This document shows, piece by piece, positions 1-8,418 of a stretch of DNA of 64,000 nt; position 1 is the stretch's first letter, and each line of letters opens with the position of its first letter. A program made the position numbers and the translations under genes. Source of the DNA: Rhodoligotrophos appendicifer (GTDB lineage: Bacteria; Pseudomonadota; Alphaproteobacteria; Rhizobiales; Im1); contig NZ_VHKL01000001.1 in the NCBI RefSeq assembly GCF_007474605.1, positions 62,001 to 126,000 on the forward strand, in the 5' to 3' direction. The notes beneath the pieces were generated by a model. The model did no database searches and was not told the origin of the DNA. It saw only the letters and a list, made by a program, of their open reading frames with translations.

Positions 1-99
1 GCCCATGCGCAGTGCTTCTCGCGCTTCCGCAGGGATGCCGATGAGGGCCAGAATGGACGCAAATGCGCCAGCCTCAAGAATTTCGCGTCGATTGATCAT
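1..99 (-). CDS. N-terminal fragment of a Tat-exported protein (cut by window edge)
   Basis: Only the first 33 codons are inside the window; the gene continues past the left edge. The start reads MINRREILEAGAFAS, a twin-arginine pair followed by a hydrophobic stretch and an Ala-rich cleavage region, as in a Tat signal peptide, so the product is probably folded before export to the periplasm. The fragment ends just after the signal (EALRMG). Periplasmic glucan biosynthesis proteins of the MdoG/OpgG family often carry such a leader followed by a similar LxLG stretch, but 33 residues cannot prove this. The ATG was chosen because the twin-arginine motif follows directly. Confidence 0.6.
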   Translation of the reverse strand, partial: MINRREILEAGAFASILALIGIPAEAREALRMG

Positions 100-250
100 G
101 GCTTTACTTTGGCTCTGTCGATTGCAACCGTTGCCTACGACCACACTTGGCCGACAATAGGGCATCTTCTCTTTTAATATTGAAAGAATGCTCAGCAAGG
201 CAATGCGGGATAAGCGGCCAGCCTAAAGAACACGAAGCTCCTAGACCTCG

Positions 251-667
251 TCAGACGCCGTCTTTTCTCTTGGCCTTGGCCAGGGTCTCGCGCAGCCGCT
301 CCAGCAGCTTCTGCGGATGGAACGGCTTTCCCTCGATGGGGCCGATCTCGCACAGCTCGTTCGCCGTATTGACGCTCCGCACGATCCCGGAGGTGAGGAT
401 GACCGGCAGCTCGGGCCTGTTCCGTCTGATCCAGGTCGCGAGCCCGAAACCGTCAACGTCTCCCGGCATCTGGACATCGGAGAACACCAGGTCGATGTCT
501 GCATCGGCTTCGATCACGGCGATGGCCTCTGCCGCACTCGCCGCCTCGATCACCTGGAACCCGCACTCCCTGAGGAAGTCCGACAGGTCCATGCGGATCA
601 GCACCTCATCCTCTACGAGAAGGATCGTCTCGACCTTCTTCAGGTCCTCGGCCTTCACACTGAGCAT
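251..667 (-). CDS. single-domain response regulator (CheY-like receiver)
   Basis: A 138-residue protein that is essentially one receiver domain. Visible landmarks are the acidic pair E19-D20 in LLVEDE, the likely phosphoacceptor D64 in FSDVQMPG, S93 in LTSG and the conserved K114 in GKPF. No output domain follows, so it should act by protein contact or as a phosphorelay intermediate, as do many rhizobial stand-alone receivers. The frame stays open upstream to 802, but those residues do not resemble a receiver; ATG at 667 places the domain at the usual distance from the N terminus. No kinase gene is adjacent, so the partner cannot be inferred here. Confidence 0.85.
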   Translation of the reverse strand: MLSVKAEDLKKVETILLVEDEVLIRMDLSDFLRECGFQVIEAASAAEAIAVIEADADIDLVFSDVQMPGDVDGFGLATWIRRNRPELPVILTSGIVRSVNTANELCEIGPIEGKPFHPQKLLERLRETLAKAKRKDGV

Positions 668-1031
668 ATTATGATTGTGGTCCCAATGAATTGTAATCTT
701 CCCGTCATATGCAGGAATTCGGCCACCTTTGAATCGTTCCCGATAATCGTGACTGCGGCTCATCCAGGACGCCGCAACGGCGAGCCCTGTCAGCGCGATC
801 ATGCCCCAATTCGGTAAAGAGATTGACTTCGCAGCCCTCGGTCTTGGCCCCCCACAGGCGCGCGAAGCCCGTCAAGCACCCGTTCCTGACCAATTGATTG
901 GCGATGGGAGCCTCCATGTCCTATCTCATGCATGTGAGCGACGTCGGCGATGGCTCTCCATTGTCGATGCGTGGCCGAAAAACCAGAGGCCCGCGAACTG
1001 GGCTCGTAACCAGCACTGGAAGGGGTGGTGA
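668..1031. other. gap without a supported gene
   Basis: This stretch between the receiver gene and a small downstream gene holds only short open frames on both strands, none with a recognisable motif or convincing ribosome binding site. It may contain promoters for both flanking genes, which point away from each other. Confidence 0.5.
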
Positions 1032-1247
1032 ATGAACAGGAATCCGATCGAAGAACTGAAGATGGGCGCCTTCGAGCCATCGGCCTTTCGCGCCATGGTC
1101 ACTGCCTATGAGCAGGCCTGCAAGAGGGCGTATCCCGGTGATGATGAAACCACCCGGCTTCGCCTGGCCCATGCCATCATCGCTTTTGCCCATCAGGGAG
1201 TGACTGATTCATCCCAGCTTCGGGATCAGGCATTGGCGCAGATCTAG
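1032..1247 (+). CDS. small hypothetical protein, 71 aa
   Basis: An acidic, helix-prone 71-residue protein with a purine-rich AAGGGGTGG just upstream of its ATG, which favours real translation. The sequence has the look (GAFEPSAFRAMVTAYEQACK) of short uncharacterised alphaproteobacterial proteins in which a residue like FDP/FEP leads into a helix containing an A-x-E-x-A pattern. There are no Cys residues apart from one, no membrane segment and no signal peptide. It sits alone ahead of the AceE-like gene with a gap of about 120 bases. I do not recognise a function. Confidence 0.55.
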   Translation: MNRNPIEELKMGAFEPSAFRAMVTAYEQACKRAYPGDDETTRLRLAHAIIAFAHQGVTDSSQLRDQALAQI

Positions 1248-1371
1248 ATCGGTGGGGCGACTGAAGCGAAACGAGTCGTCTCGGCACAACTTCGCCTCGT
1301 GATCGACTAAGTCTTGATCTGCCTGCATACTGTGGGTCACCATCTCTGCGGATAGCTTTGTCGGACTTGCC

Positions 1372-3756
1372 ATGACTCAAAACATGTTGAAGGCGCTTGA
1401 GACCAAGGCCCTGTGGTTGTCATCTTGGACGATTCACAACGCCAATCATCTGCGAGACAAGCCGGATGGGCTGAAGGTCGGGGGCCACCAGGCCTCCTGC
1501 GCCTCCATGGTGACGTTGATGACCGGCCTCTACTTCTCGGTCCTTCGCCCCGAGGATCGGGTCGCCGTGAAGCCGCACGCCTCCCCTGTCTTCCATGCCA
1601 TTCAGTATCTGCTCGGCAATCAGAGCCTGGAGAAACTGAAGTCGTTTCGCGCCCTCCATGGCGCCCAGTCCTATCCCAGCCGCACCAAGGACGTCGACGA
1701 TGTCGATTTCTCCACCGGATCCGTGGGGCTGGGCGTCGCCATCACGGCCTTTGCCTCCCTTGTTCAGGATTACGTTCGCGCCAAGTCCTGGGCCAAGCCG
1801 ACCGGACCCGAGGGCCGGATGATCGCCCTCGTCGGCGATGCCGAGCTTGACGAAGGCAATATCTACGAATGCCTGCAGGAAGGTTGGAAACACGGCCTTC
1901 GCAACACCTGGTGGATCATAGACTATAATCGACAGAGCCTCGACGGCGTCGTCCGCGAGGGCTTGTCCGGTCAGATCGGCGGCATTTTCGAAGCCTTTGG
2001 CTGGCAGGTGGTGCTGCTGAAATATGGCGCTCTGCAACGCGCCGCCTTTGCCGAGCCCGGCGGCGAGCGCCTGCGCGAATGGATCGATGCCTGTCCGAAC
2101 CCGCTTTATTCCGCTCTCACCTTTCAGGGCGGCGCCGCTTGGCGCAAGCGCTTGATGGACGAGCTCGGCGACCAGGGCGACGTCACCGCCCTCCTCGAGC
2201 GCCGCACCGATGACGAATTGGCCGAACTCATGAACAATCTCGGCGGCCATTGCCTGGAGACCGTCGTCGACGCCTTCAACGCCATCGATCACGATCGTCC
2301 CGTCGCCTTCATCGCCTACACCATCAAGGGCTGGGGCACGCCCCTTGCTGGCCACAAGGACAACCATGCCGGCCTGATGACCGTCCCCCAGATGGAAGGC
2401 TTCCAGCGCCTGATGAAGGTTCGCCCGGGCCATGAATGGGACAAGTTCGAGGGCCTGGACGCGGACCCCGACACCCTGCAGGCCTTCCTCGACGCCGTCC
2501 CCTTCAACGCCCGCGGCACCCGCCGCTATGCCGCCTCCACCATCGAGACGCCCGGCATCCAGGTCATCGAGGATGAGGTGATCTCCACTCAGGCGGGCTT
2601 CGGCAAGATCCTCGATGCCATTGCCCGCACCGACACCGATGCCGCCCGCCGCATTGTCACCACCTCCCCCGACGTGACCGTATCGACCAATCTCGGTCCC
2701 TGGGTGAACCGCCGCGAGCTCTTCGCCCACGCCGCCATTGCCGACACCTTCCGCGACGAGCGTGTGCCGAGCGCCCAGAAATGGCGCTTCTCGCCGGCAG
2801 GGCAGCATATCGAGCTCGGCATCGCCGAGATGAACCTCTTCCTCCTCCTCGGTGCCGCCGGTCTGTCGCACTCGCTCTTCGGCGAGCGCCTGCTCCCCAT
2901 CGGCACGCTGTACGACCCCTTCATCTCCCGCGGCCTCGATGCCCTGAACTATGCCTGCTATCAGGACGCCCGCTTCCTGCTGGTCGCCACGCCGTCCGGC
3001 GTTTCGCTCGCACCGGAAGGGGGCGCCCATCAATCCATTGCCTCTCCCTTGATCGGCATGTCCCAGGACGGTCTCGCCTCCTTCGAGCCGGCCTTCGTCG
3101 ATGAGCTGTCCTTGATCATGGATTGGGCCTTCCACTACATGCAGCGCGACGGTGAAGGAGATCCCGACGAGCGCACCTGGCTCCGCGATGAGACCGGCGG
3201 CTCCGTCTATCTCCGCCTCACCACCCGTTCTCTGGAGCAGCCCCGCCGTCAGATCGACGATGCCTTGGGCCAGGCGATCATCGACGGCGCCTATTGGATG
3301 CGCGAGCCAGGACCGAATTGCGACGTGGTCATCGCCTATCAGGGCACGATCGCGACCGAGGCCATTGCCGCAGCCGGCATGATTGGTGAGGATCGCCGCG
3401 ACGTCGGCGTCCTGGCCATCACCTCGGCCGATCGCCTCAATGCGGGCTGGCAGGCGGCCCAGCGGGCGCGCATGCGGGGCCGGGTCAATGCCCGCAGCCA
3501 CATTGAGCGCCTATTGGCGAACCTGCCGCGTCATTGCACCCTCATCACGGTGATCGATGGCCACCCGGCCACGCTGTCATGGCTCGGCGGCGTCCGCGGC
3601 CATCCGACGGCGGCTCTCGGAGTGGAGCATTTTGGCCAGACCGGCACGGTCCAGGATCTCTATCGCCATTATGGCATAGACGCGGAGGGAATCGCTCACA
3701 CCGCATCCGCCATGGCTCCAGGACGCCCGGTCCGGAACATCGGCACCGCTGCTTAG
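1372..3756 (+). CDS. AceE-like thiamine-diphosphate enzyme (transketolase / homodimeric E1 superfamily)
   Basis: A 794-residue enzyme with an N-terminal ThDP-binding half and a transketolase-type pyrimidine half. GDAELDEGN (about 155-163) followed by DYNRQSLDG (184-192) is the ThDP/Mg binding signature in the form seen in homodimeric pyruvate dehydrogenase E1 (AceE: GDGEMDE ... NLQRLDG). The C-terminal half has an AceE-like GIAEMN motif and a region resembling the transketolase C-terminal domain. It is shorter than E. coli AceE (about 890 aa) and no E2 or E3 gene is adjacent, so it may not form a pyruvate dehydrogenase complex; databases often name such rhizobial proteins simply transketolase. 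Substrate is therefore open: a 2-oxo acid is the likeliest. It stands alone with its own promoter region. Confidence 0.75.
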   Translation: MTQNMLKALETKALWLSSWTIHNANHLRDKPDGLKVGGHQASCASMVTLMTGLYFSVLRPEDRVAVKPHASPVFHAIQYLLGNQSLEKLKSFRALHGAQSYPSRTKDVDDVDFSTGSVGLGVAITAFASLVQDYVRAKSWAKPTGPEGRMIALVGDAELDEGNIYECLQEGWKHGLRNTWWIIDYNRQSLDGVVREGLSGQIGGIFEAFGWQVVLLKYGALQRAAFAEPGGERLREWIDACPNPLYSALTFQGGAAWRKRLMDELGDQGDVTALLERRTDDELAELMNNLGGHCLETVVDAFNAIDHDRPVAFIAYTIKGWGTPLAGHKDNHAGLMTVPQMEGFQRLMKVRPGHEWDKFEGLDADPDTLQAFLDAVPFNARGTRRYAASTIETPGIQVIEDEVISTQAGFGKILDAIARTDTDAARRIVTTSPDVTVSTNLGPWVNRRELFAHAAIADTFRDERVPSAQKWRFSPAGQHIELGIAEMNLFLLLGAAGLSHSLFGERLLPIGTLYDPFISRGLDALNYACYQDARFLLVATPSGVSLAPEGGAHQSIASPLIGMSQDGLASFEPAFVDELSLIMDWAFHYMQRDGEGDPDERTWLRDETGGSVYLRLTTRSLEQPRRQIDDALGQAIIDGAYWMREPGPNCDVVIAYQGTIATEAIAAAGMIGEDRRDVGVLAITSADRLNAGWQAAQRARMRGRVNARSHIERLLANLPRHCTLITVIDGHPATLSWLGGVRGHPTAALGVEHFGQTGTVQDLYRHYGIDAEGIAHTASAMAPGRPVRNIGTAA

Positions 3757-3851
3757 CGCCGCGTCTCTTGTCGCAGCTGTGAGGCGAGAGGTGCGGAAGA
3801 GACGTGTACAGCGACGCCTCTCGGGCGCCGCTGTAGCCTGCGTGATATCAA

Positions 3852-4313
3852 CTAGCGGATAACAACAACGAATCCAGGGGGAAGGCCGACGGTCCACCAC
3901 GGCTGAGCATAGTAATACCCACCATAATAATAGCCGTACCCAGGACGCTTGTATTTATACCGGGGGCCGTACTTATTGCGGTTGTAGTAAACAGTTTTGC
4001 TTCTCTTGTACCTGTTGTTTTTGTGGTAGTATTTATTGTTGTTACCGTGATATTTATTCACGGTTTTGGTCTTATATTTTTTGTTGTTGCCGTGGTATTT
4101 TTTGTTTTTATTGTTGTTCGAATGGTACTTATTTTTATTGGAATTTGAGCTCTTTTTATATTTTTTGCTATCGTCAACAAGAATTACATTATCGACGGTC
4201 TGGCTCTGTATTTCTAAATCTGGAACATGTACGGGGGCCGCCTTGGCATTCCCTGTGAAAGTCCCCAGCAAGCACCCCATAAAGGCGAGGGACAATACAA
4301 CCCTTTTTATCAT
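3852..4313 (-). CDS. secreted low-complexity Asn/Lys/Tyr/His-rich protein
   Basis: A 153-residue protein with a clear Sec signal peptide (MIKRVVLSLAFMGCLLGTF, cleavage near NAKA-A), a short acidic stretch, then about 75 residues made almost wholly of Asn, Lys, Tyr, His and Ser in loose repeats such as KYHGNNKKYK and KYHGNNNKYY, and a Tyr/Gly-rich C terminus (YYYGGYYY) ending in a hydrophobic GFVVVIR. GGAGA lies six bases before the ATG. Base composition is strikingly AT-rich compared with both neighbours, because AAY and AAR codons dominate. It is predicted to be exported, very basic and unstructured; it could bind polyanions or surface polysaccharide, or be an envelope or matrix protein, but this is speculation. 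Family not recognised. Confidence 0.75.
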   Translation of the reverse strand: MIKRVVLSLAFMGCLLGTFTGNAKAAPVHVPDLEIQSQTVDNVILVDDSKKYKKSSNSNKNKYHSNNNKNKKYHGNNKKYKTKTVNKYHGNNNKYYHKNNRYKRSKTVYYNRNKYGPRYKYKRPGYGYYYGGYYYAQPWWTVGLPPGFVVVIR

Positions 4314-4581
4314 ATTTTTCTCCAGTGATTTGCCCCCAAACCTCTAAAATACATTCTTTAATTCCTTTATCAAAGAGAGAAATCATTCGAGAATTCTAGC
4401 GGATATTTTACTCTTGAAAATCGACAGCAACCGGCACGCCTTCCCCCGAGCCACAGCAGCCTCTCCGCTGGACCGCCGGGTACCATTTCCTGATAACTTC
4501 GGTTGAAGCCTAATTCGCGAAGCATTACAGCTTCCGGAAACTGACGATGGCCTCCGCAACCGATAGCGATGCTGCAGCCCG

Positions 4582-5400
4582 ATGACGCTCACCCAGGAAA
4601 CGCCTCTCCCCACCCGCACGGGTGGCTTCAAGAAGCTCCGTGTCGTTGCGAAGGTGCGCGAGAGCCGCACCATTACCTCGTTTCATCTGGAACCCCTCGA
4701 CCCCGCTGACTGGCGGCCCTTCGAAGCCGGGCAGTTCCTGGTGTTCAAGTTGCCCTCCGAGACCGGCCGGCCGATACCCCGGTCCTACAGCCTCTCATCC
4801 GCGCCCTCGGCTGAGGGCACCTACCGGATTACCGTCAAGCTGGAGATCGCCCCTGCGCCGGATCTCCCGGAAGGGCTGGGTTCGACCCACCTTCACCGGG
4901 CCATCGAGGTAGGCTCTATCGTCGAAGCATCCGCGCCGCGCGGCGAATTTATCCTGGACCGAACCAGCAGCCGCCCGGTGGTCCTGCTGAGCGGCGGCGT
5001 GGGCCTGACACCCTTGGTGTCCATGCTCCATGTCCTCAGCGAGGAAACCCACAGGAAAGTTCACTTCATCCATGCCTGCGACAACGGTGATGTGCATGCC
5101 CTGCGCGACGAAGTCCGCGCGATTGCGGCAGCCAAGCCGCACATTTCTGCCCACTTCGTCTATCGCTTTCCCTCCGAGGACGACCACGCCGCTCAGCACT
5201 TTCACAGCAGCGGTGTGATCACCCGCGAACTTCTGCAAAACCTTCTGCCGATGGACGACTATGACGTCTACATGTGCGGCCCCGCCCCCTTCATGCAGGC
5301 CGTTTTCGCCACCTTGCGCAGCCTTGGCATCCCCAAGGAACGCATTGCCTACGAATTCTTCGGGCCCGCGACACTCCTTCAGGAACATCGCGACGCCTAG
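4582..5400 (+). CDS. stand-alone FAD/NAD(P)-binding oxidoreductase, flavohaemoglobin-reductase type
   Basis: A 272-residue flavin reductase of the ferredoxin-NADP reductase fold. RSYSLSS (near 80) is the FAD-binding RxYS motif, SGGVGLTPLVSM the pyridine-nucleotide loop, and CGPAPFM plus the terminal EFFGPA match the C-terminal domain of flavohaemoglobin (Hmp). The N-terminal globin domain of Hmp is absent, and there is no 2Fe-2S domain (no CxxxxCxxC cluster), so its electron acceptor must be a separate protein. No globin gene is near in the window. The ATG lacks an obvious ribosome binding site. It is followed by a peptide-binding protein gene with a 100-base gap, so co-transcription is possible but not shown. 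Confidence 0.75.
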   Translation: MTLTQETPLPTRTGGFKKLRVVAKVRESRTITSFHLEPLDPADWRPFEAGQFLVFKLPSETGRPIPRSYSLSSAPSAEGTYRITVKLEIAPAPDLPEGLGSTHLHRAIEVGSIVEASAPRGEFILDRTSSRPVVLLSGGVGLTPLVSMLHVLSEETHRKVHFIHACDNGDVHALRDEVRAIAAAKPHISAHFVYRFPSEDDHAAQHFHSSGVITRELLQNLLPMDDYDVYMCGPAPFMQAVFATLRSLGIPKERIAYEFFGPATLLQEHRDA

Positions 5401-5501
5401 CCCTCGACGGGCCGGCACCGGGCTCTAATACCCCTTGCCTATGGACAGTTCCTTCGCCCCAGATGCACACTCGTTCAGTAAATGAACCGGGAGGCGCAAA
5501 A

Positions 5502-7097
5502 ATGCGAATGAGCTCAATGCGCGGCATGCTGGCCGCGACGGCTGTCATCTTCGGGCTGATGGGACCGGCGGCGGCTGATACGCCGAAGGACACGCTGGTC
5601 CAGGCATGGCAGATTGACGACATCATTTCCCTCGACCCTGCCGAGATCTTCGAGCTTTCGGCTGCCGAGATCGCTGGCAACACTTATGAGCGTCTGATCG
5701 GCTACGATATCCAGGACGTCTCAAAGCTCCATGGCGAGGTCGCCGAAAGCTGGACCGTCTCTGCCGATGGCAAGTCCATCACCTTCAAGATCCGCCCGGA
5801 CCGGAAATTCGCCTCAGGCAACCCGATCACCGCCGGCGATGTCGCCTTCTCCCTCCAGCGCGCCGTTCTCCTCGACAAGTCGCCGGCCTTCATCATCAAC
5901 CAGTTCGGCATCACCAAGGACAATGTGAAGGAGATGATCAAGGCCAATGGCGACGGCGAGCTCGTCTTCTCCATGGACAAGCCCTACGCCGTCTCCTTCG
6001 TCCTCTATTGCCTTACCTCCACCGTCGCCTCCGTCGTCGACCAGAAGCTCGCCATGGAGAACGAGAAGGATGGAGACTTCGGCTATGAATGGCTGAAGAC
6101 CCACTATGCCGGCTCCGGCCCCTTCAAGATCCGCGACTGGCGGGCCAACGAGGCGGTGGTCTTGGAGCGCAACGAGAACTATTCGGGCGATGCTCCCGCC
6201 TTGGCGCGCGTGATCTATCGCCATGTCCCCGAAACCGCGACTCAGCGTCTGCTCCTGGAGAAGGGCGATATCGACGTTGCCCGCAACTTGGGGCCCGAGG
6301 AGATCGATGCTGTCGGCAAGGACGGCAAGATCCAGATCGTGAAGGCGCCCAAAGGCACCCTCTATTATTTCAGCCTGAACCAGAAGAACGAGATCCTGGC
6401 CAAGCCTCAGGTCCGCCAGGCCATGAAGTATCTGGTCGATTATGACGCCATCGCCGATACGATCATGAAGAACCTGGGCGAGACCCATCAGAACTTCCTA
6501 CCCAAGGGCTTCCTCGGCGCCGTCAATGACAACGCCTTCAAGCTCGACGTGGAGAAGGCCAAGGCGCTGCTGACCGAGGCCGGCTATCCCGACGGCTTCG
6601 CGATCACCATGGACGTTCGCTCCACCCAGCCGGTCACGGGCATCGCCGAGGCCGTCCAGCAATCGCTCGCCAAGGGTGGTATCAAGATGGAGATCATTCC
6701 CGGCGACGGGAAGCAGACCCTGACGAAGTATCGGGCCCGCCAGCATGATCTCTATATCGGCCAGTGGGGCGCCGACTATCAGGACCCCCACACCAACGCC
6801 CAGACCTTTGCCTCCAATCCCGACAACGCCGATGACGGCGCGTCCAAAACTCTGGCTTGGCGCAATGCGTGGGCCACACCGGAACTGAATAAGGAAACCG
6901 ATGCCGCGATCCTCGAGAGCGACACCGCCAAGCGCGCCGCCCTCTACGAGAAGATGCAGAAGGAGGTCAACGACACCGGCCCCTTCGTGATCATGTTCCA
7001 GCAGACCGAAGTGGCCGCCGTGAACGACAATGTGAAGAATTACGTGCTCGGCCCCTCCTTCGATACCAACCTCGTCGCACCGATCACGAAGGAGTGA
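5502..7097 (+). CDS. ABC transporter peptide-type substrate-binding protein (family 5)
   Basis: A 531-residue periplasmic binding protein of the DppA/OppA family. It begins with a Sec signal peptide (MRMSSMRGMLAATAVIFG, cleavage near AAA-DT), then the family pattern ISLDPAEIFE, NTYERLIGYD and SWTVSADGKSITFKIRPDRKF. The start at 5502 is set by GGGAG eight bases upstream and by the signal peptide; the frame is open further 5' but inside the previous gene. It is the first gene of a transporter set (binding protein, two permeases, two ATPases). Cargo is likely a di- or oligopeptide or another small solute; family 5 proteins also bind nickel, opines and haem, so the ligand is not fixed. Confidence 0.9.
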   Translation: MRMSSMRGMLAATAVIFGLMGPAAADTPKDTLVQAWQIDDIISLDPAEIFELSAAEIAGNTYERLIGYDIQDVSKLHGEVAESWTVSADGKSITFKIRPDRKFASGNPITAGDVAFSLQRAVLLDKSPAFIINQFGITKDNVKEMIKANGDGELVFSMDKPYAVSFVLYCLTSTVASVVDQKLAMENEKDGDFGYEWLKTHYAGSGPFKIRDWRANEAVVLERNENYSGDAPALARVIYRHVPETATQRLLLEKGDIDVARNLGPEEIDAVGKDGKIQIVKAPKGTLYYFSLNQKNEILAKPQVRQAMKYLVDYDAIADTIMKNLGETHQNFLPKGFLGAVNDNAFKLDVEKAKALLTEAGYPDGFAITMDVRSTQPVTGIAEAVQQSLAKGGIKMEIIPGDGKQTLTKYRARQHDLYIGQWGADYQDPHTNAQTFASNPDNADDGASKTLAWRNAWATPELNKETDAAILESDTAKRAALYEKMQKEVNDTGPFVIMFQQTEVAAVNDNVKNYVLGPSFDTNLVAPITKE

Positions 7098-7167
7098 GCA
7101 CCGATTGCCGCCCTTGACTGCTCCTGGGTCATTCCACGCCCCACGTTGTCATCCCACGCCCCACGAC

Positions 7168-7342
7168 GTCATCCTCGGGCTTGACCCGAGGATCCAGGGG
7201 CCAGGCTTTCTCCAGCCGTCCCGGATCCTCGGGTCAAGCGCGGGATCCCAACCAGAGCCTCATCCTGAGGAGCAGCCGTCAGGCTGCCTCTCGAAGCCTC
7301 ATCCTGAGGAGGCCCGTAGGGCCGTCTCGAAGGATCCGCCAT
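7168..7342. repeat. cluster of REP-like palindromes
   Basis: Two kinds of palindrome fill the gap between the binding-protein and permease genes. Type A has CCTCGGG/CCCGAGG arms (7173-7191), with an inverted partial copy at about 7223-7248. Type B has CCTCA/TGAGG plus GCAGCC/GGCTGC arms (7259-7299), with a second copy at about 7298-7340. Related copies recur at 14.3, 15.7, 15.9, 21.6 and 21.7 kb. Confidence 0.85.
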
Positions 7343-7434
7343 AGGAACCGCAGATAGCCACACCCGCCCTCACCCGCAGCGCCCGACCCACCGCCCTCGC
7401 CTTCCGCTTCGGCGCGGGCGCCCTTCGCTTCGCC

Positions 7435-8418
7435 ATGATGCTGGCCATCACCTTGCTCGGCCTCCTGGCCATGACCTTCGTCATCGGCCGCCTGGTCCCC
7501 ATCGATCCCGTGCTCGCGGTGGTCGGCGACAGGGCCTCTGCCGCCGTCTATGCCCGGGCCCGCCAGGAACTCGGCCTTGATCTCCCCCTGATTCAGCAAT
7601 TCTGGATCTACTGTCAGAAGGCCGTCACCGGCGATTTCGGCCGCTCGGTCCTGACCACCAATTCTGTCCTCCAGGACATCATCCGTTTCTTCCCCGCCAC
7701 CATCGAGCTCGCCACTCTCGGCACCATCCTTGGCACCCTCATCGGCGTTCCCTTGGGAGTTTTCGCCGCCGTCCGCGCCGGCAGCCTTCTTGATCATATC
7801 GTCAGGGTCATCGGTCTGGTCGGCTATTCCGTCCCCATTTTCTGGCTCGGCCTCATGGCGCTTCTGCTCTTCTACGCAAGGCTCGACTGGGTGGCCGGCC
7901 CCGGCCGCCTCGACATCTCCTATGACTATATGGTCACCCCCGTCACTGGCCTCCTCCTCGTCGACAGCCTGATGCAGGGCCAGTTCGACGTCTTCTGGAA
8001 CGCCGTCTCCCACATCACCTTGCCCGCCTGCCTGCTGGGCTACTTCTCGCTCGCCTATATCAGCCGCATGACCCGCTCCTTCATGCTGAACGAGCTCTCT
8101 CAGGAGTACATCGTCACGGCACGCGTGAAAGGCCTCTCCGAACGCCGCGTCGTCTGGGGACACGCGCTTCGCAACGCCGCCGTCCCCTTGGTCACCGTCA
8201 TCGTCCTGTCCTACGCGACGCTGCTCGAGGGATCCGTTCTGACCGAGACCGTCTTCGCCTGGCCCGGCCTGGGATCCTATCTCACGAACTCTCTGCAGAA
8301 CGCCGACATGAACGCCGTCCTGGGCGCCACCTTGATCATCGGCGTCACCTTCGTCGCGCTGAACCTGATCTCCGATCTGCTCTATCGCATGCTCGATCCG
8401 AGGACTCGTGCCCGATGA
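7435..8418 (+). CDS. ABC transporter permease, DppB type
   Basis: A 327-residue inner-membrane permease with about six hydrophobic segments and the EAA-type cytoplasmic loop seen as ARVKGLSERRVVWGHALRNA (about 220-240). It pairs with the next permease to form the channel of the peptide-type importer. The first Met at 7435 already lies within the first transmembrane segment (MMLAITLLGLLAMTF); relatives have about ten further residues before it. The same frame stays open and coding-like back to 7345 but offers no ATG, GTG or TTG, and a REP cluster lies directly upstream, so the N terminus may be shortened or started unusually. The 3' end overlaps the next gene by ATGA. Confidence 0.88.
   Translation: MMLAITLLGLLAMTFVIGRLVPIDPVLAVVGDRASAAVYARARQELGLDLPLIQQFWIYCQKAVTGDFGRSVLTTNSVLQDIIRFFPATIELATLGTILGTLIGVPLGVFAAVRAGSLLDHIVRVIGLVGYSVPIFWLGLMALLLFYARLDWVAGPGRLDISYDYMVTPVTGLLLVDSLMQGQFDVFWNAVSHITLPACLLGYFSLAYISRMTRSFMLNELSQEYIVTARVKGLSERRVVWGHALRNAAVPLVTVIVLSYATLLEGSVLTETVFAWPGLGSYLTNSLQNADMNAVLGATLIIGVTFVALNLISDLLYRMLDPRTRAR

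Noticed and set aside
705-1193. Several overlapping minus-strand frames between the receiver gene and the AceE-like gene
   Set aside because: No motif, no ribosome binding site and mutual overlap; one plus-strand small gene (1032-1247) explains the better part.
1420-3501. 693-codon minus-strand frame opposite the AceE-like gene
   Set aside because: Composition is dominated by Gly, Ala, Asp and Glu with no domain; it mirrors a clear enzyme gene.
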